From Eledone cirrhosa (lineage: Eukaryota; Mollusca; Cephalopoda; Octopoda; Eledonidae): 64,000 bases of DNA. Made by a program: the position numbers and the translations under genes. How positions within the stretch are numbered: the first letter of the stretch is position 1; the number at the start of each line of letters is the position of its first letter. Below are positions 46,301-58,700 of this stretch, piece by piece. The stretch covers positions 303,890,405 to 303,954,404 of the forward strand of contig OZ024740.1 in the NCBI GenBank assembly GCA_964016885.1, in the 5' to 3' direction. The notes beneath the pieces were generated by a model that worked only from the letters and a program-made list of their open reading frames with translations, had not been told where the DNA came from and ran no database searches.

Positions 46301-49300
46301 TTAAATATTTCAAATTTAAATTAAAATCTTCCACCATAATTTTATATAAGAACCTTACATTAAGCTACTATCTTAGTAATGGAATAATCATAGTAAATCC
46401 CTAAAAATTCTTCATTAACTAATTAAAATAGAGTGTATTCCAATAGAAATACAATTATGAAAGGGTTAAGCAGGCTTACTTCAACTTATCAGGTTTTAAG
46501 AAGTCCAAGGTCATGTGCATATATGTTGACGGTTCAACTTTATCCCCAGTTGACGGAGAAGACTAAAACAAAAAAATTGACAAAAATTATTAAACTACTA
46601 GCATGTTGTCCCAGACTGGATACAGTCTAATGACTGGAACTAATAAAAGGATAAAAGAATATTAAAATAGCTATATAGTGTGGTGGGTCAGTGCTATTAG
46701 TAAGGCATGAAATTAAAATTGCCTTGCAGGCAATTTTAATTTTAATTACATTATGAGTTCAAATACAATTGTCATTCAGAAAAAGTGGGAGAAAATAAAG
46801 TACCAATTAAGTACTCTCAGGTCTCAAATGCCCCCCCCCCCACCCCCCACCCATTAATTTTTTAGATTTTTTTCCCACCTTTCTCATTACTCTTATTCCA
46901 ACCCCAGCCCCTCCAGCGACATTTTATTTTAAGTGGTAGCATTCCTGCAACAATTAATTTTCTTTAGACATAAAAAAAAAACATTATACGTGACAAAAAA
47001 AGTACATTACAAGAAATCCCATACGTTATAAAATAAATGGGATGGGTTGGGGTCTCAATATGTAAACTAAACGGCTAATTCTGTTTTTTTAGAAAATCAA
47101 CAGAGAACTAAGAAAAATTACAGATTTTCCACACACCCCCACTGCTTATTCGACCCCCTTCCCTGTTATTTGGGACCCGAGAGTACTGGTTCAATTTACA
47201 TTCCTGAAGTGCTTCATAGATATGAATGGGATTATAATAGAAGACAACTTTATATTCAGTCTTACATGTTGATGAACTGAACAACTACAGAACTAGAGGT
47301 ATGTGTAGTACACCACATTTACTTACTAGCACAAATGGATTGAGTCTGAAAATTAAGACATCCATTTGAAGTAATGAAACAATGTTTTAATGTCAAAAAC
47401 TCTTCCTAATATTAAGCAGTTGTGATATGTGTAATTAGTTAAATTAACTGAGGTCATACAAGTAAGTGGCTTAGTGGTTAAAGTGTTGAGCTCACAATCG
47501 TAAGGTTGTGAGTTTGAATCCTAGACCGGGCAATGTGTTGTGTTCTTGAGCAAAACACTCTATTTCACATTACTCCAGTTCACTCAGGTGTAGAAATTAG
47601 CTGCAACGTCACTGCCAAGTTGTATCGGCCATTGCCTTTCTCCTGGACAACATTGGTGGCATGGAGAGGAGAGACTGGCATGCATGGGCGACTGCTGGTA
47701 TTCCACAAACACTCTTTGCCCTGGCTTGTCCTCAGAGGCAAACATTCTAAGTGCAAAACATTTGTCATTTGTGACTGGAAGGGGCCTACGATATTGAATT
47801 ATTGGTTTCTCTTGAACTAATGACATTATTCTTCTATCAACACAATGTGAAGTTCAATGACATTAGACGAAGCCAGTTACAATAAAACAAATTAGCTACT
47901 ATCCCAGTGGTTAGGATATTTGAGCCACAATCATAAAGCTGTGTGTTCGATTCTCGCTTTTTATAATAGAACAGAGGTACCTATAATTAAAACACTCAAA
48001 AAACCTCCTATGAGACACAACCTTGTAGGACAGCTAAACCTGCATAGGTGTGAACTGTAAATTTCATTTTATTTTCTTAAGAGTAACAACAACAAATCTT
48101 ATTTTATGGATAAAAAGTCAAATACTTACAGAGTCAGGAGCCGAAAAAAGAGACAGTTTAGATTTTGTAGCAGAGCTGATAACTCCAACAAATGGTGAAC
48201 GTTCTGGAGTAACTGAAGATACAGACTTCTTAGTACTCACAGGAGTAGAACCAGGTAATTTTCTTTTTCGAGATGTTTTCTATTTAAACATACACAAAAC
48301 AATTATCAGAGTTATTCAAACACAATACTTTAACTTCGATTTTAATTTTTATTTCAATAACCCTTCACCACCATTTTTGTTTTACTATGTTGGCATGTAT
48401 GGAAGATTTATGCAAATTAGAAGTTTTCTCCATTGCATATTTCTAGAGCAATAGTTTTTACATCTTCCAACAACTAGCAGTACTGCCTGCAGATCATAAG
48501 TAGATGTGATTGTCACCAGTCTATTTCCTACAGTTAATCTAAGCTTGGTGATTCTGTCACTTCCTCTAACTACCTCTATCACCTTATCTATTCATTTCTC
48601 AGCACATAAGATGCCTACACCTACCCAATTGTCATTTCCTACCCAGTAGAGTTTATATCTACGTTGCTTGCTCGTGATTAAGGGGAAGTGTGCTACTTTA
48701 ACCCTTTTGATGCCAACCTGCCCCTGATTCTATGAAACAAATCCATCCATTTTAAAGGGTCCTTACTTAAATTAAGACCTTCCGACAACTTTGTATAAGA
48801 ATATTTATTCATGAGGGGGTACTGAAAAGTTCCTGGCTTTGGGCAAAAGAAAATACAGGAGGATCAGTTAATTATGATTTTATTCAACATAATCCCCTCT
48901 CAGATTCACACACTTATTGCAGCAGTCCTACCTACCCCCTAAAGGTAACAGCTCTACCCTTTAAGCCAGGAACTTTTCAGCATCCCCTGGCATGTTACAA
49001 ATATCCTTTTAACAAAATTATCGTTTTTGTAAATACTTCCCAAATTCTTCATTAATTACTTAGAATACAAAGTAGTTCATAAGAAATATAACAAAAGGGT
49101 ATAAAAATGTATAGCTTAGTCAAGAGTTTCAAATACATTGCTGGAAAAACAAATCACTGACTGGAAAGAGGACAATACTGACCTTAACAGGTGATGCTTC
49201 TGGTTCTGACCCTGATTCTGATAATTCTTGCTCATTAACACCACTGTTTACACTATCAGACTCACTATCGGAGCCAGAGGAGGCTTTGTACTCATCACCT

Positions 49301-49740
49301 AAATAATATAAACGGAACCATTTTCTTATTAAAATAAAACTCTTCATCATCACAATCAGTTTACATCTATTTTCCAATTTTCAATGCTGGCATGGGTTAG
49401 ATTGGTTGCCACTTTCTGAGGCTAGACATGTCATATGACGGCGCCTAGTTCATATGTTGTATTTGTGCTCTTCTTATGCCAACCATTTCACAGCACTGAC
49501 AAGATGCAGTTTTGTTTTGTTTTGTTTTTTGCAGTGAAGTAGGTAGCATTAGGATAAATATTCATCTGTAGAAATCAAGCCTAAAATGGAGTGTATGAGT
49601 GAGATGCAGTAATCTGAAAACCCATCTAACCCATGCTAGTACAGAAAGTAGATGTAAAACAGTAATGATGATCTGATAATATACAAAATCATTACTTTAT
49701 GTAAAAAAAAACAGAAAATGAAACCACCACATGAAAAAGA

Positions 49741-49773
<33 letters not shown>

Positions 49774-52700
49774 GATCCAGAGTTGAATCGAGGGTAACTA
49801 CAATAAAGTAAATAAGGTACTCAACACATTAGTAGAGTGTTAACGTCAATATTTAAGGGAAATGACTTCTATTTAATAGAAATGACTTCTACAGGATTAG
49901 AACTGTTTCATTCATATGAAATCATCATTCCCGATGATTTCATATGAATGAAACGATTCTAGATTTTAAGTGGTAGCATTCCTGTGACAATTAATTTTCT
50001 TTAGACATTAAAAATACATTATACATTACAAGAAATCTCATATGTTATAAAGTAAATAGGACGGGTTGAGGTCTCACTCAATATGTAAACTAAATGACTA
50101 GTTCTGGTTTTTAACAAAAATTCATGGAGGCAACCTAGAAAAATTACCGATTTTCCAACACCCCAATTACTATATTATTTTAAGCAACTAACCTTTTTGT
50201 GGAGGCACATGGCCTAGTGGTGTGTTGGACTAATAATCATAATTGATTTCTAAGCTGGGTGGTGTGTTGTGTTCTTGAGCAAAACACTTCATTTCATGAT
50301 GCTCTAGTATAAAGGTTCTCAACGGGGGGCATATGCGAAAAGGAAATTATGAACTAGATATGGTTACCTGTCAAGCCTAGTCTTAGAACATGACAGCTTA
50401 CTTCACCCTGATCAGGATGGAAAATAGATGTTTAACAATGATAATGATGATAATGTGCTCCCACCAATCCTCTGCCACATACCTAAATCACCTTTCCTGT
50501 CCGACCCATGCATGTATGGAAAACCAGATATGCTCTACAGTAAAGGTTCTCAACGGGTGGGGGGGCGTTTCGTAGCCCCAGGGGGGCGTTATGCAGTAAG
50601 GTGGCGTTTGAAACTTTGAGGGCGCTAGAAGCCCCTTTAGTTTGGTAAGTTTTATAAGCCATATTTGTACGTCTCTTAGACAGTCAGTGATTTGAATGAA
50701 GAAAACAAAGAAAATAAATTACAGAAGCTTGTCAACGAATTCCCTAGGGAGATAAAGGAAAATCAAAAGAAATCAAAGTGAATGAAAGTAAGGACTACTT
50801 CAACAGAAATGACAAGAAGAAGCAATGGTCGTGAACATACATACACACACATACATACACACACATATATACACATACATACACACACACACATATATAT
50901 ATATACACACACAGGCCTGCGTTAGTGTTTGATGAAGTTGAGAACCTGGTCAGCTTTCAGCCAGAGGTGTGGTATTTAATCTCCTTAGGTAATAAAATCT
51001 GGCGACAAAAAGGTTCTCCTTACCAAAAAAAGAAGACATAGATCATATCAACATCCTTACACACTTAAATATAAATGCATGTATATATACAAATGTATAA
51101 ATGCATAGCTATATACATACGTAAATGTATGTATATATGGAGGCACATGGCTTAGTGGTTAGAGCATTGGTCTTGCAATCGAAAGGTTGTGAGTTCAATT
51201 CTCAGACCGGGTGATGTGTTGTTTCCTTGAGCAAGACACTTTATTTCACATTGCTCCAGTTTACTTAGCTGTAGAAATGAGATGATAGGGACTGGGGTCC
51301 CTATCATTCCACTGCAAAGTGGTCATGGAGGTGCCACGGCAAAAAAGCACCCAGCACTCACTGTAAATGAGGTTGGTGTTAGGAAGGGCATCCAGCTGTA
51401 GAAATCAAGCCAGAATCAGTTCCCGTCCCACCCTTGCAAGCAGGGAAAAGTGGACGTAAAATGAAATGATGATGATGAATGATGATATGTATGTATGTAT
51501 GTATGTGTATATATTTAAATCTACATACATATATATATATATATAAATCTACATACATATATTTATATATATATAAATCTACATACATACATACATTTAC
51601 GTATGTATATAGCTATGCATTTATACATTTGTATATATATACATGCATTTATATTTAAGTGTGTAAGGTTATATATATATATATATGCGCAGTGTGACAA
51701 GAAGCTTGTTTCCCAACCACATATTTCCGGGTTCAGTCCCACTGCCTGAGCCGACCAAAGCCCTGTGAGTGGATTTGATAGATCGAAACTAAAAGAAGCT
51801 CGTCGTACATATGTATATATGTCTGTGTGTGTCTTTGCGCTTGTGTTTGCCCTCCCACCAATGCTTGTTGGTTTGTTGACGTCCCCATAACTTACCAAGG
51901 TGATGCTCTAGCATGGGCGTAGTCCAGAGACAGAAAAAAAGTCAAATATATATGTGTGTGTATGTGTGTAGAAGAGGGGTCTCAAACTCAAGGACACAAA
52001 AGGGCTATTACGTCCTGGAGGAGAGGCACAGTGGGCCAAACGTGGTGGGGGTGAAAATTTTCACCAGTTATAATAATTTCTACTATAGGAACAAGGCATG
52101 AAATTTGGGGTTTAGGGTTCAGTCGATTGCATCAATCCTAGTACACAACTGGTACTTAATTCATCGACCCCAAAAGGATGTAAGGCAAAGTTGAGATCGG
52201 CGAAATTTGAACTCAGAACGTAAAAACGGAAGAAGTACCGTTAAGCATTTCGCCAGATGTGCTAACGATTCCACCAGCTTGCCGCCTTATTTTCACCAGT
52301 TATAATGCGATATGAAATATTGGTTCTACCATGGGCCACAGATAAGTAGTTCGCAGGCCGCATGTGTGAGCCCGTTATTTGGCGTTGTTGAAAAGAGCAG
52401 TGGCCTTTGACCTGGCAATAAAAAACTGTAGACAAAATTCTTTCTGTACCCAAACCAAGGCACACACACACAAGTTTGTGTGTGTGTATGTACATATATG
52501 TGTGTGTGTGCATCTGTGTGTTTCTGTGTATCAATCTATGTATATATATATATATATATAAGGGATACAAACACTACTTTTTCAATGTCTCCAAGCTTCT
52601 CAATTCATTCGTTGCTAAGTATTTTATCTTGCTACGAGATATTTTATTTTGCAAGGTACTATTTTTCCCCTGAGTTTGTGAATTCAGAAAAAGGTAAGAA

Positions 52701-55700
52701 ATTCTTCATATTTTACATCTTTTGTATTTTGACTTTACAGTTTGAATTGTAGAATTGTTTATCCAATCAAAATACGACAGCTAACAGTGAAATATAGAAT
52801 TAAATAAAAAGCTTTTTCAACTGAAATCAAGTCTTTGAGAACATTCACATCTATTTTTCAAAAAATATATAATTTGAAATAGTTTGCTTTTGTTTTGGAC
52901 TGAAACGTTTTTTGTATTTAATTCGTACGGGTATTTTTTAAAGATCTTTTTAAAGATTCAAACATAACTAGATTTGGCCCATTATGTGCACTGCGGCATT
53001 CATATTTCTCAACTTATTATAACTAAGTCCGTACAACAAGCTTCACTTATCAAAACTGTTCTAGATTACATGAATGAATTGGGGAAACTATATAGTACAT
53101 CAGGGAAATTTAAGCAAGCGTATTTATCACAACATTATGAAGAAAATGAAGTATCGTCACCACGCTCCTTAACACCTGTGTGCCCTACTCGATGGCTAAC
53201 ACGACTTTCTGCAGCCAAAGCCCTTCTTGACAATTATTCAGATGTCCCTATTTCTTTACAAGAGGCAACAAATGAGTTTGGCACCAACATTGCATCCAGA
53301 GCTAATGTTATTCTTACGTGTCACTCTCCGGGCCAATGTGTTCTTGGATTGCACGTTGTAGTTCCATTACTTCAATTCCTTGAAGGATTGAAGAAATCTT
53401 TTCAAAGTACCACCTTCAATCTAGGTAGCATGTTGCTTCTTTGAACTGTTCGACTCTATCATTGAGTTTCTTTGAGGACGCAACACAGAACTGTATAAAA
53501 AAAACCTCGATGTGAGGCAAGACTGCGCCTACCTCGCCGATATCTTCGACAAATGCAATAGCCTCATTATGGCTTTGCAGGAAGAGAAGATCACCTTGTT
53601 TAAAGCAAGGAATGCTGTGAAAATATTCCTGGCCAAATTGAAAGTCATCGGAAGGAATCTTTGTCGACGGGAATTTTATAATTTTCCTAGTGTCGCCAAT
53701 GTTCAAAACATTGTGAGCGATGACCAACTCCAAATTTATAGCGCGCACTACAAGACAACATGAGAGAACGGTTTGTCGACCTTTTGCAGATGGACATCCC
53801 AATGTGGATAGCAGATCCCTTCATAGCTATCGTCAACGATTTCGACATTAAATTTCAGGAAGAATTAATTGAACTTCAGACAGATGACTTTATCAAAATT
53901 AAATTTTCCAAAATAGGTGAACCCCTTTTTTGGATGCAAGAGGAAATTCAGCGTCAATTTCCACTCCTACATGCAGAGGCTAAGAGATTTGCTTTGCCTT
54001 TTCCTAGCTCATACTTAGTCGAGAGGGGGTTTGGCGTTGTTTCCAGACTGCATAGTAAGGCTCGCAACCACTACAATGTGATTGCACGTGGAGATCTCCG
54101 TCTACAGCTCACGAAAATCCAGCCTGACATCAAAGAGTTAGCTAGACTCCATGAAGCTCAAGGGTCCCATTGATACGAGGTCAAAGTAAGTCGATTTTTT
54201 ATTTGTAGTTTTCGTCTGACTGGACTGGAAACCATCTACCACAATTCACTTACTCATTTGTTGTATATATTTTACTGTTTACTAATGAATATACCCTCTT
54301 ACGTGGTCATGAAAACCCTCTTGCGTGGTCTCTAAGCTTAAAGCGGAGGGGACATCAAGTTAGATATCAACATTTATTCTGTCCATTTCATTAAAGGGAA
54401 AATTGGAAAGCTTTGAAATAATACAACTGCCACTTTCTTCCAGATAAGAGCACTCTTTGGATAGACAGAGTTGCTCTTGTATAAATGTTCAAAATAGCTG
54501 GTATCATCTGGTGGGAATATAACAAATTCAACTGGTCCTTATTCATAAAAAAGAACATTTATGTCCCTTTTTTTGAAATTTATATACTTCCTTTCAAGGA
54601 ATGTATTTATACTTTCAACTACCTGCAATGGTATCTTTGGAATATTGTTAATCAATTTTTTAGTAATCTACTGATATCAAAATCAGTAGTATATTGTAAA
54701 ATGGAGAAAAAGGGTGGGGGTTCGTGATTTCGAGGGGCAAAAGGGGGCGTCTGGCCGAAATGGGTTGAGAACCTTTGCTCTAGTACACTCAGCTGAAAAT
54801 GAGTAGCAACAATAGCTGAGGGTTTAACCCTGCGATGGACTGGCGTCCTGTCCAGGGGGAGTCTTGTACTCTCAATCGCTTCACACCATGAAGCCGGGAT
54901 AAGCACCAACCTGACGAGCTTCCTGGCTTGATACAGACTTTAGACTTTTTAGAACCTTTTTGTGTACACTCGTTTCAAACTTTGCATGCACACATGTTCA
55001 CAACATAGAAGGAACAATGCATATCAAATATATTATGTAGAAAGTAATAAAAATGAATTATACTACAAACATACTGGAATCACCACTGTCTGATTCTAAA
55101 ATGATTCTTCGTCTTTTGCTCACATTACGTTTGAGTGGCTTTGAACTTTCTCTTGGTTTTTCCTTGACATACAAATTTTAAAAAAAATTTAAATCATGTA
55201 AGATTTCTTAGACATAAAAATTCAAGGAGAGAGGAAATAAAAATGGGAACATTTATTTCTTTAAGAATATATAAAAAAAAGAGAAAAGAAATACTTCTAA
55301 TCAAGAACTGAAATTGTGACCACATGCTTTATGATGTTGCTGTTATGAATCTTGGTTAATAACAGAAAGAATACGATCGCAAATACAAGCAGCCAAAATG
55401 GGTTCCTCCGAAGGGTCTTTGGAGTAACGTTACTCAATAGAGTGCCTAGCTTGGAGTCAGAGAGGTGTTCAAGGTATAGTCACTATTTCTCTGAATTGAG
55501 AAATCACAGCTCCGATACTATGGGCATATGATTAAAATGTCTCAGGAAAGACAGGACCCACAGGAAGGAGTGTTTGAGGACTCTGCCCCCATGACCTTCT
55601 CAGGAAAAAGTGGGTGAAGGAGGAGGAGGAGGAGGAAAGACTAAACTCCTCCAAATTCTAGATAATTTTTTAAAATCAAATAAAACATGTATCCTTGCAT

Positions 55701-58700
55701 TTTATTAGAAATATAGCTGCAAAGGGATTATTAAGACTTAATGACTGTAAGTATTATTAGGAATTGGTGACTAGTTGACAATGGACATAGTCACTGTGTG
55801 GTTAATTTAGATATTCAAATACCAGTACTTGATAAACTACTTTATTTTCCTGCCAGTCATCTGCCAAGACCTTTGGCATTCTCAGTCTCCAAACTACTGT
55901 TTTTCCTTTGCAAAATTAGAAAAAATGATCCCACCCAAGGAAAGAGCCCCGTCAGTTAAAGTGTCTGATGTAGTGGCTGTTGCTGACTGTTCTCCGTGGC
56001 AATGCCTTTGCCATCTAGTTGAGAGCGCACAGCTGAGATATACCATCTAGATTGGTGGGGTATAAAGTCTCTCACTAACCCCTCTTTCCCTTATTTTCAT
56101 TAATTAATTATTTTTTTATTGCAAACATTATAGCTGTGTAGTTAAAATATCAAAAGCAATAATTTTATTTTGAAATCCTACCGTAGAACTCTTTTCTTTT
56201 TTTGTGTTAGATGCATTCAAATTTTCCTTGCTCTTGTCTGAATCATCTTCTTCCATTTCTTCATCAAACATATCTAATAAAACAATCCAAGACATAAGAA
56301 TAAAGAAACATGTCAAAGAAATGCCAACACCCACCCTACCCAATACCAACACCCATATACCATAATTATCTCCTAAAACATAATTCAAAACACTATAAAT
56401 GCTTCTAAATACAGTGATTACCTTATAATACCAACTAAAACCCAACCCAACAAAATCTCTATTTAAAACAGTCTTCTTCTATACATCAGTTACAACCTCC
56501 AGCTCACCCTGTCTAGCATTGATGTCTGAATTTCCCCAGCCTCTAGCCTGGTGTCATCTTCAAGAACACCCTTCAGTGTTCTGGTTGGTCTCCCAACTTG
56601 TCTGCACGCATCAGGTTTCCAGAAAAGAACTTTGTCGGCAAGTTCATTGTGACATTTAGCATATCCGGTTAATGCAAGCCTCCTACCCCTTGATGTCAGA
56701 AAGGCAAAGGTTTGAGCCATAGAGCGATTTCTTTGCTATGCATGTTCTCACGGATATCTTCTGGACCTTTTTCATCATGTGCCATTAATCCTCTTTGAGA
56801 GTGTTTCAAAACATTAACAAACAATTTTGACAACCAATTCAGTAGAGCTACTACCTCTCCAAATTGAGCGATCAAAACTCTAATACTATGGGCATGTGGT
56901 TAGAATGTCTCAGGAAAGAATTGCTAGACAGATTTTACAGGCAAAACCAACTAGCAGGAGACTCAGGGGTAAACCCCGAGCAAGATGGTGGATAACAACC
57001 ATGAGCTTAGCTGGTCTCGCTTAGGGATCCAGCTGGAGCAGTTGGGGAGGGTTCCTTCTGTCAGGACCCACTGGAAGGAGTGTTTAAGGACTCAGCCCCA
57101 CAACTCTATCAGGAATTAGTGGGTGAAGAAGAAAAGAACTCACCTTCTAAATCCTCCATTTCACATTCATCTTCAGAGGGTTGATGTTCAGTAATAAGCC
57201 CAAGTCTATCTTCCTTTGTCATTTTCAATGCTTTATCAGCATCACGCGTAGCTTTCCTTTGAGCCATATCCATTGAGAAATACAGGCCACCAGTTTTGGC
57301 CTCTTTGCTGTCAGCTCCGGCAAATGGCTTCACAAATCTGGAATAAAAAAAATTGAACAATAAAAATTTCTTAAAATGGGATGGAATATGGATCACAGTA
57401 CAACTGTTTCAATAGTATATGGGGGGTGGTCACTGTACAACTACTTCAACAACATACGGGGAGAGGCCACAGTACTACTTTAACAACACATGCAGAGGGA
57501 GGGGTCACAATACAACTGCTTCAACATCTGGGGTGTGGCCATAGTACAACTACTTAAATAGTTTAGGGGGAGTTCAAAAGGCAAACTGCTTCAGTTGAGG
57601 GAAGAAGGTCACAGTATAACTGCTTCAAAGGATGAAAGGTCAGTGCAGTTCTTTTATTATATTAGTGGTGGTCACAGTACAATTGATTCATCATCATTTT
57701 ACATCCTCTTTCCATGTTAGCATGGGTTGGGTGGGTTGTTGTGTCGGAGAAAATGTCTAGCTCATACATTTCACATTTGTCATGGTTTTAGGTTTGATGC
57801 TCTTCTAACACCAACCACTTTACAAAGTTTACTAAATACATTTTACTGTAACACAGGCACTGCCACTTTACAGAGTGGAGTCACATATGCTCCTCCAGAT
57901 TGAAGAGTCCACTCAAAGCCTATATTGTATCCATTCAATTGCCTAACACTGTTCCCTTTGTCTCTTAAAAGTCACATGGTGTAAGTTGAGTCTCTACTTT
58001 AAGAAAAACAAGGGCTACATAACTGCCATATTACATCATGATTTTCTGTTCAAATGGGACAACCCCTCTAGCCCATGCTAGCATGGAAAATAGACTTTAA
58101 ACGCAGTGGTGGCGATGAAGATGATGACAGAAGTATGAGTTATCTATAATAAATTATAAAATGAATAAATTTATATGGATTTAATCCATGCTCTAGAGAT
58201 TGGGTCATCAAATAAATAAATTTACCTGGATTTAATCCATGCCCTAGAGATTGGGTCATCAAAGAACTGAACATGAATCTCTGTCACTTTGCCTTTCTTG
58301 ATGTGAACTGTAGAAGTTGGATGGTTACATACGATGCTAGGCCACCAAGGGTATCCTTCAAGCTTTGACCATACAATATCACCAACTTCAAATTCTGAAA
58401 CAATGAATATACAACATAAATATTACATTAACTGATTTAGTTTAAAACAATGAGAACAAATATTCTGTTACAATAGAACTGTTCAATTTACCATCACATC
58501 CATGAGAAGGTTTAAGAGGCCTGGTTGGAGTACCAATATTCTGAGTTCTTTTTACAGGGCTTAGAAAACCTGAAGGGACGCTGCAATGAGTGTGTGAATT
58601 TGAGAGGGAGGGGAATACATTGAATAAAATCATAATTAACTGATCCTCCTGTATTTTCTTTTACCCAAATCCAGAAGCTTTGGCTTTGGCAATACTAACA

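Larger units (their letters stand above)
50310..54777 (+). mobile_element. hAT (Buster-type) transposon, degenerate, 4.5 kb
   Basis: Ends TAAAGGTTCTCAACGG and TTGAGAACCTTTG are inverted copies. The 8-bp target duplication CTCTAGTA (50302-50309, 54778-54785) fits the nnnTAnnn pattern of Buster-type hATs. It contains a transposase remnant (52974-54170), a second left-end copy at 50525, a block duplicated at 61911, and nested SINE and LINE pieces (51140-52306). Confidence 0.88.
50205..54950 (+). mobile_element. SINE type S split by the hAT element
   Basis: The SINE runs 50205-50309, is interrupted by 50310-54777, and resumes at 54786 with CACTCAGCTGAAAATGAG to about 54950. The two halves join exactly across the 8-bp duplication. 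Confidence 0.85.

Noticed and set aside
47533..47826. Overlapping 95-, 80- and 62-residue frames
   Set aside because: They lie in a SINE body; no conserved protein feature.
48050..48454. Plus-strand 134-residue open frame
   Set aside because: Antisense to MSH6 exon 8 and its flanking introns; no homology of its own.
51140..51215. tRNA gene
   Set aside because: A and B boxes are recognisable, but the ends do not pair as an acceptor stem and the sequence continues into a SINE body found elsewhere in the window.
53416..53802. Minus-strand 128-residue open frame
   Set aside because: Antisense of the hAT transposase remnant, whose plus frames carry recognisable family motifs.
53000..54170. Domesticated, functional ZBED5-like gene
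   Set aside because: Frameshifts, an in-frame stop and the missing N-terminal finger, plus intact transposon borders, indicate a dead transposon rather than a host gene.
58570..58580. Stronger-looking acceptor (TTGCAG) for MSH6 exon 2
   Set aside because: Using it shifts the phase from exon 1 and leads to a stop within a few codons. The TTCAG 11 bp downstream keeps frame.
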